A stretch of DNA of 6,083 bases, taken from contig JACPAP010000145.1 of NCBI GenBank assembly GCA_016180765.1, positions 1 through 6,083 on the forward strand, given 5' to 3'. How positions within the stretch are numbered: the first letter of the stretch is position 1; every line of letters begins with the position of its first letter. Positions 4,433-6,083 of this stretch are shown here, in pieces. The stretch is from Gemmatimonadota bacterium. Lineage in GTDB: Bacteria; Gemmatimonadota; Gemmatimonadetes; Gemmatimonadales; GWC2-71-9. Under the pieces are notes generated by a model. It was not told the origin of the DNA and did not search any database. It saw only the letters and a list, made by a program, of their open reading frames with translations. A program made the position numbers and the translations under genes.

Positions 4433-6083
4433 ATGCTCCGTCTCCGCACGCTCGGCGTGCTCGACCTCGTGGACGATGCAGGGCGGGAGCTGCGGTCGGT
4501 GCTCGCCCAACCCAAGCGCCTGGCCCTCCTCGCCTACCTGGCCGTCGACAATCGGCGCGGTTTCCAGCGCCGGGACGCTCTGCTCGGCCTCTTCTGGCCC
4601 GATCTCGATCACGACCATGCCCGTCACGCCCTGAACCAGGCGGTGCACGTCCTGCGTCGCGACCTGGGGCCCCGCGTCGTGGTGACCCGTGGGGATGAAG
4701 AGCTCGGCGTGGACCCGACCGGACTCTGGTGCGACGCGGCTGCCTTCGAACGGGCGCTCGAGGCCGGCCACCTGGAACCAGCGCTGGACCTCTACCGCGG
4801 CGACCTCCTCGAAGGCTTCTTCGTCTGTGAGGCGGCCGAGTTCGAACGCTGGCTGGAAACCACGCGCGCCACGCTGCGCCGCCGGGCCGCCGCGGCGGCC
4901 TGGTCGCTGGCAGAGCGGGCCGAGGAACAGGAGCAGGGCTCCCTCGCCGCACACTGGGCTCGTCGGGCCGTGTCACTCGCCCCAGCCGATGAGGCGGGGC
5001 TCCGCCGCCTGGTCGCCCTGCTCGAGCGCCAGGGAGACTGGACCGGCGCCGTCCGTGCCTACCACGAGTTCGCGGCGCGCCTGCGCCGGGACTACGACCT
5101 CGAGCCGTCAGCGGAGACGCGAGCGTTGGTGGACGCGATCCGTCGGCGCGCGGAGCGTCACGTGCCTGGAGCGGGGATCGAGCCGCCCAAGGGTCTCCGC
5201 CCGGAGCACCAACCCGGCGTAGCGCGCGCTCGCCCCCTGGCGCGTCGTGGCCTTGCGATCCTCGGTCTCGTGGCCCTGGTCCTCGGGGCGGCCGCCGCCT
5301 GGGCGGTCTGGGTGCGGCGCGAGGCGAGGGCCCCTCCGGCGTCCCTCACGCCGATCGCCGTCCTGCCGTTCACGGTGCGCGGAAGTGCCGAGTACGGGTA
5401 TTTGCGCGAGGGAATGGTCGAGCTGCTCAGCACGAAGCTCGACGGCACGGGCGGGCTGCGGGCCGTGCAACCAGACGCCGTTCTGGGGGCGCTGGGTCGG
5501 ACGGACGGCGAGATGGACCCCGAGCGCGCGCGTGCCCTCGCCGAGCGGCTCGGGGGCAAGAGCTACATCGTGGGGTCTGTGGTCGAGGCCCGTGGCCGGC
5601 TGCACCTGCGGGCTTCGCTCCATCGCGGCGGCGGCGATCCGATCGCCGAGGCGACGGTCGAGGGTGAGGCGAGCCGGGTGTTCGAGCTGGTGGACGAGCT
5701 GACCGCGCGGCTCTTCGCCGGCACGGTGGCCGGTCCCGGCGCTCGCTTGGAGCGGCTCGCGGCGCTGACGACGCACTCCATCTCCGCCCTCAAGGCGTAC
5801 CTCGACGGCGAGAGCGCGTTCCGCGCGGGCCGCTTCCACACGGCGGTCGAGGCCTTCGAGGGTGCGGTCCGAGAGGACACTTCGTTCGCCCTCGCCCACT
5901 ACCGGCTGGCGCTGGCGGCCCTGTGGGCCGAGGTTCCCATCATTCAGGAGCTCCAACTCGCCGAGCGGGCGCAGCGCCACGCGCACAGACTTCCCTGGCA
6001 CGACCAAACTCTCGTGAACGCGTTTCTGGACTGGCGCCGGGGGTCGACGGACAACGCGAAGGTGTTATACGGCGGGCTCGTCG
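4433..6083 (+). CDS. BTAD-family transcriptional regulator with membrane helix, TolB-like and TPR regions (3' end missing)
   Basis: 550 codons are present and the frame is open at the window end. Residues 1-90 form a winged-helix DNA-binding domain of the SARP type (LRLRTLGVLDL, then QPKRLALLAYLA and ALNQAVHVLRRDLG). Residues 97-240 are the BTAD (bacterial transcriptional activation) helical domain, including LYRGDLLEGFFV and DYDLEPSAETRALV. An Arg-rich linker leads to one membrane helix at 273-293 (LAILGLVALVLGAAAAWAVW). Residues 306-400 resemble the TolB N-terminal domain (TPIAVLPFTVRG, GLRAVQPDAVL, GGKSYIVGSVVE). TPR-like helices start near 450 (ALKAYLDGESAFRAGRFHTA). The layout implies a cytoplasmic DNA-binding half and a periplasmic sensing half on one chain. 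The start at 4433 fits the family, whose members begin at the first strand. An in-frame ATG at 4403 has a better SD (AGGTGA) and would add ten residues. Targets are unknown; the divergent lipoprotein gene is a candidate. Confidence 0.9.
   Translation, partial: MLRLRTLGVLDLVDDAGRELRSVLAQPKRLALLAYLAVDNRRGFQRRDALLGLFWPDLDHDHARHALNQAVHVLRRDLGPRVVVTRGDEELGVDPTGLWCDAAAFERALEAGHLEPALDLYRGDLLEGFFVCEAAEFERWLETTRATLRRRAAAAAWSLAERAEEQEQGSLAAHWARRAVSLAPADEAGLRRLVALLERQGDWTGAVRAYHEFAARLRRDYDLEPSAETRALVDAIRRRAERHVPGAGIEPPKGLRPEHQPGVARARPLARRGLAILGLVALVLGAAAAWAVWVRREARAPPASLTPIAVLPFTVRGSAEYGYLREGMVELLSTKLDGTGGLRAVQPDAVLGALGRTDGEMDPERARALAERLGGKSYIVGSVVEARGRLHLRASLHRGGGDPIAEATVEGEASRVFELVDELTARLFAGTVAGPGARLERLAALTTHSISALKAYLDGESAFRAGRFHTAVEAFEGAVREDTSFALAHYRLALAALWAEVPIIQELQLAERAQRHAHRLPWHDQTLVNAFLDWRRGSTDNAKVLYGGLV

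Noticed and set aside
5108..6007. 299-codon minus-strand open frame
   Set aside because: It is entirely antisense to the well-supported BTAD/TolB/TPR gene; its composition reflects the complementary codon bias.
1..6083. CRISPR array, tRNA, rRNA, insertion sequence or integrase
   Set aside because: No regularly spaced repeats, cloverleaf, rRNA-like sequence, transposase-like frame or terminal inverted repeats were seen.

Overview
The window is high-GC bacterial DNA, and its coding frames end mostly in G or C. The best clue to the organism is the partial gene at the right end: an N-terminal winged helix plus BTAD region, one membrane helix, a TolB-like segment and TPRs. From memory, that fusion is abundant in Gemmatimonadota, and the wording of its N-terminus fits that phylum. 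This is an inference without a database search.

Left end (1-505, minus strand): the 5' part of a secreted beta-helix lipoprotein gene. Its leader carries a GEMM-I family riboswitch (the c-di-GMP-I / cGAMP class). In transcription order there is a perfect TTGACA -35 box, the aptamer at 465-348, a 9-bp hairpin, a strong Shine-Dalgarno (SD) sequence, and the lipoprotein start. A loop in the aptamer is complementary to that SD.

Positions 584-1125: two gene remnants, head to head. On the minus strand is the C-terminal tail of an unidentified protein. On the plus strand is a rhomboid-protease gene with an internal in-frame deletion that removed the catalytic serine region. A probably intact class I methyltransferase gene (1140-1943, plus) follows 14 nt later. 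It converges on a secreted ChbG/YdjC-type carbohydrate deacetylase (2916-1963, minus).

Positions 2890-3600 (minus) are a patchwork. A C-terminal piece resembling a Gfo/Idh/MocA oxidoreductase is fused in frame to the 5' end of the deacetylase and appears to supply its start codon. Upstream of it is a start-less fragment of a tail-fibre-like or surface repeat protein, separated by a very GC-rich stretch and about 140 unexplained bases. Next is a small cysteine-rich lipoprotein gene (4111-3632, minus).

Positions 4112-4432 form a divergent intergenic region with two inverted repeats. The BTAD/TolB/TPR regulator then runs off the right edge.

Taken together: four gene remnants in about 3 kb suggest repeated deletion and rearrangement, or mis-assembly. 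The likely working genes are two lipoproteins, a secreted deacetylase, a methyltransferase and a membrane-bound regulator, which points to cell-surface and extracellular-polysaccharide functions. The riboswitch places at least one surface lipoprotein under cyclic-dinucleotide control.
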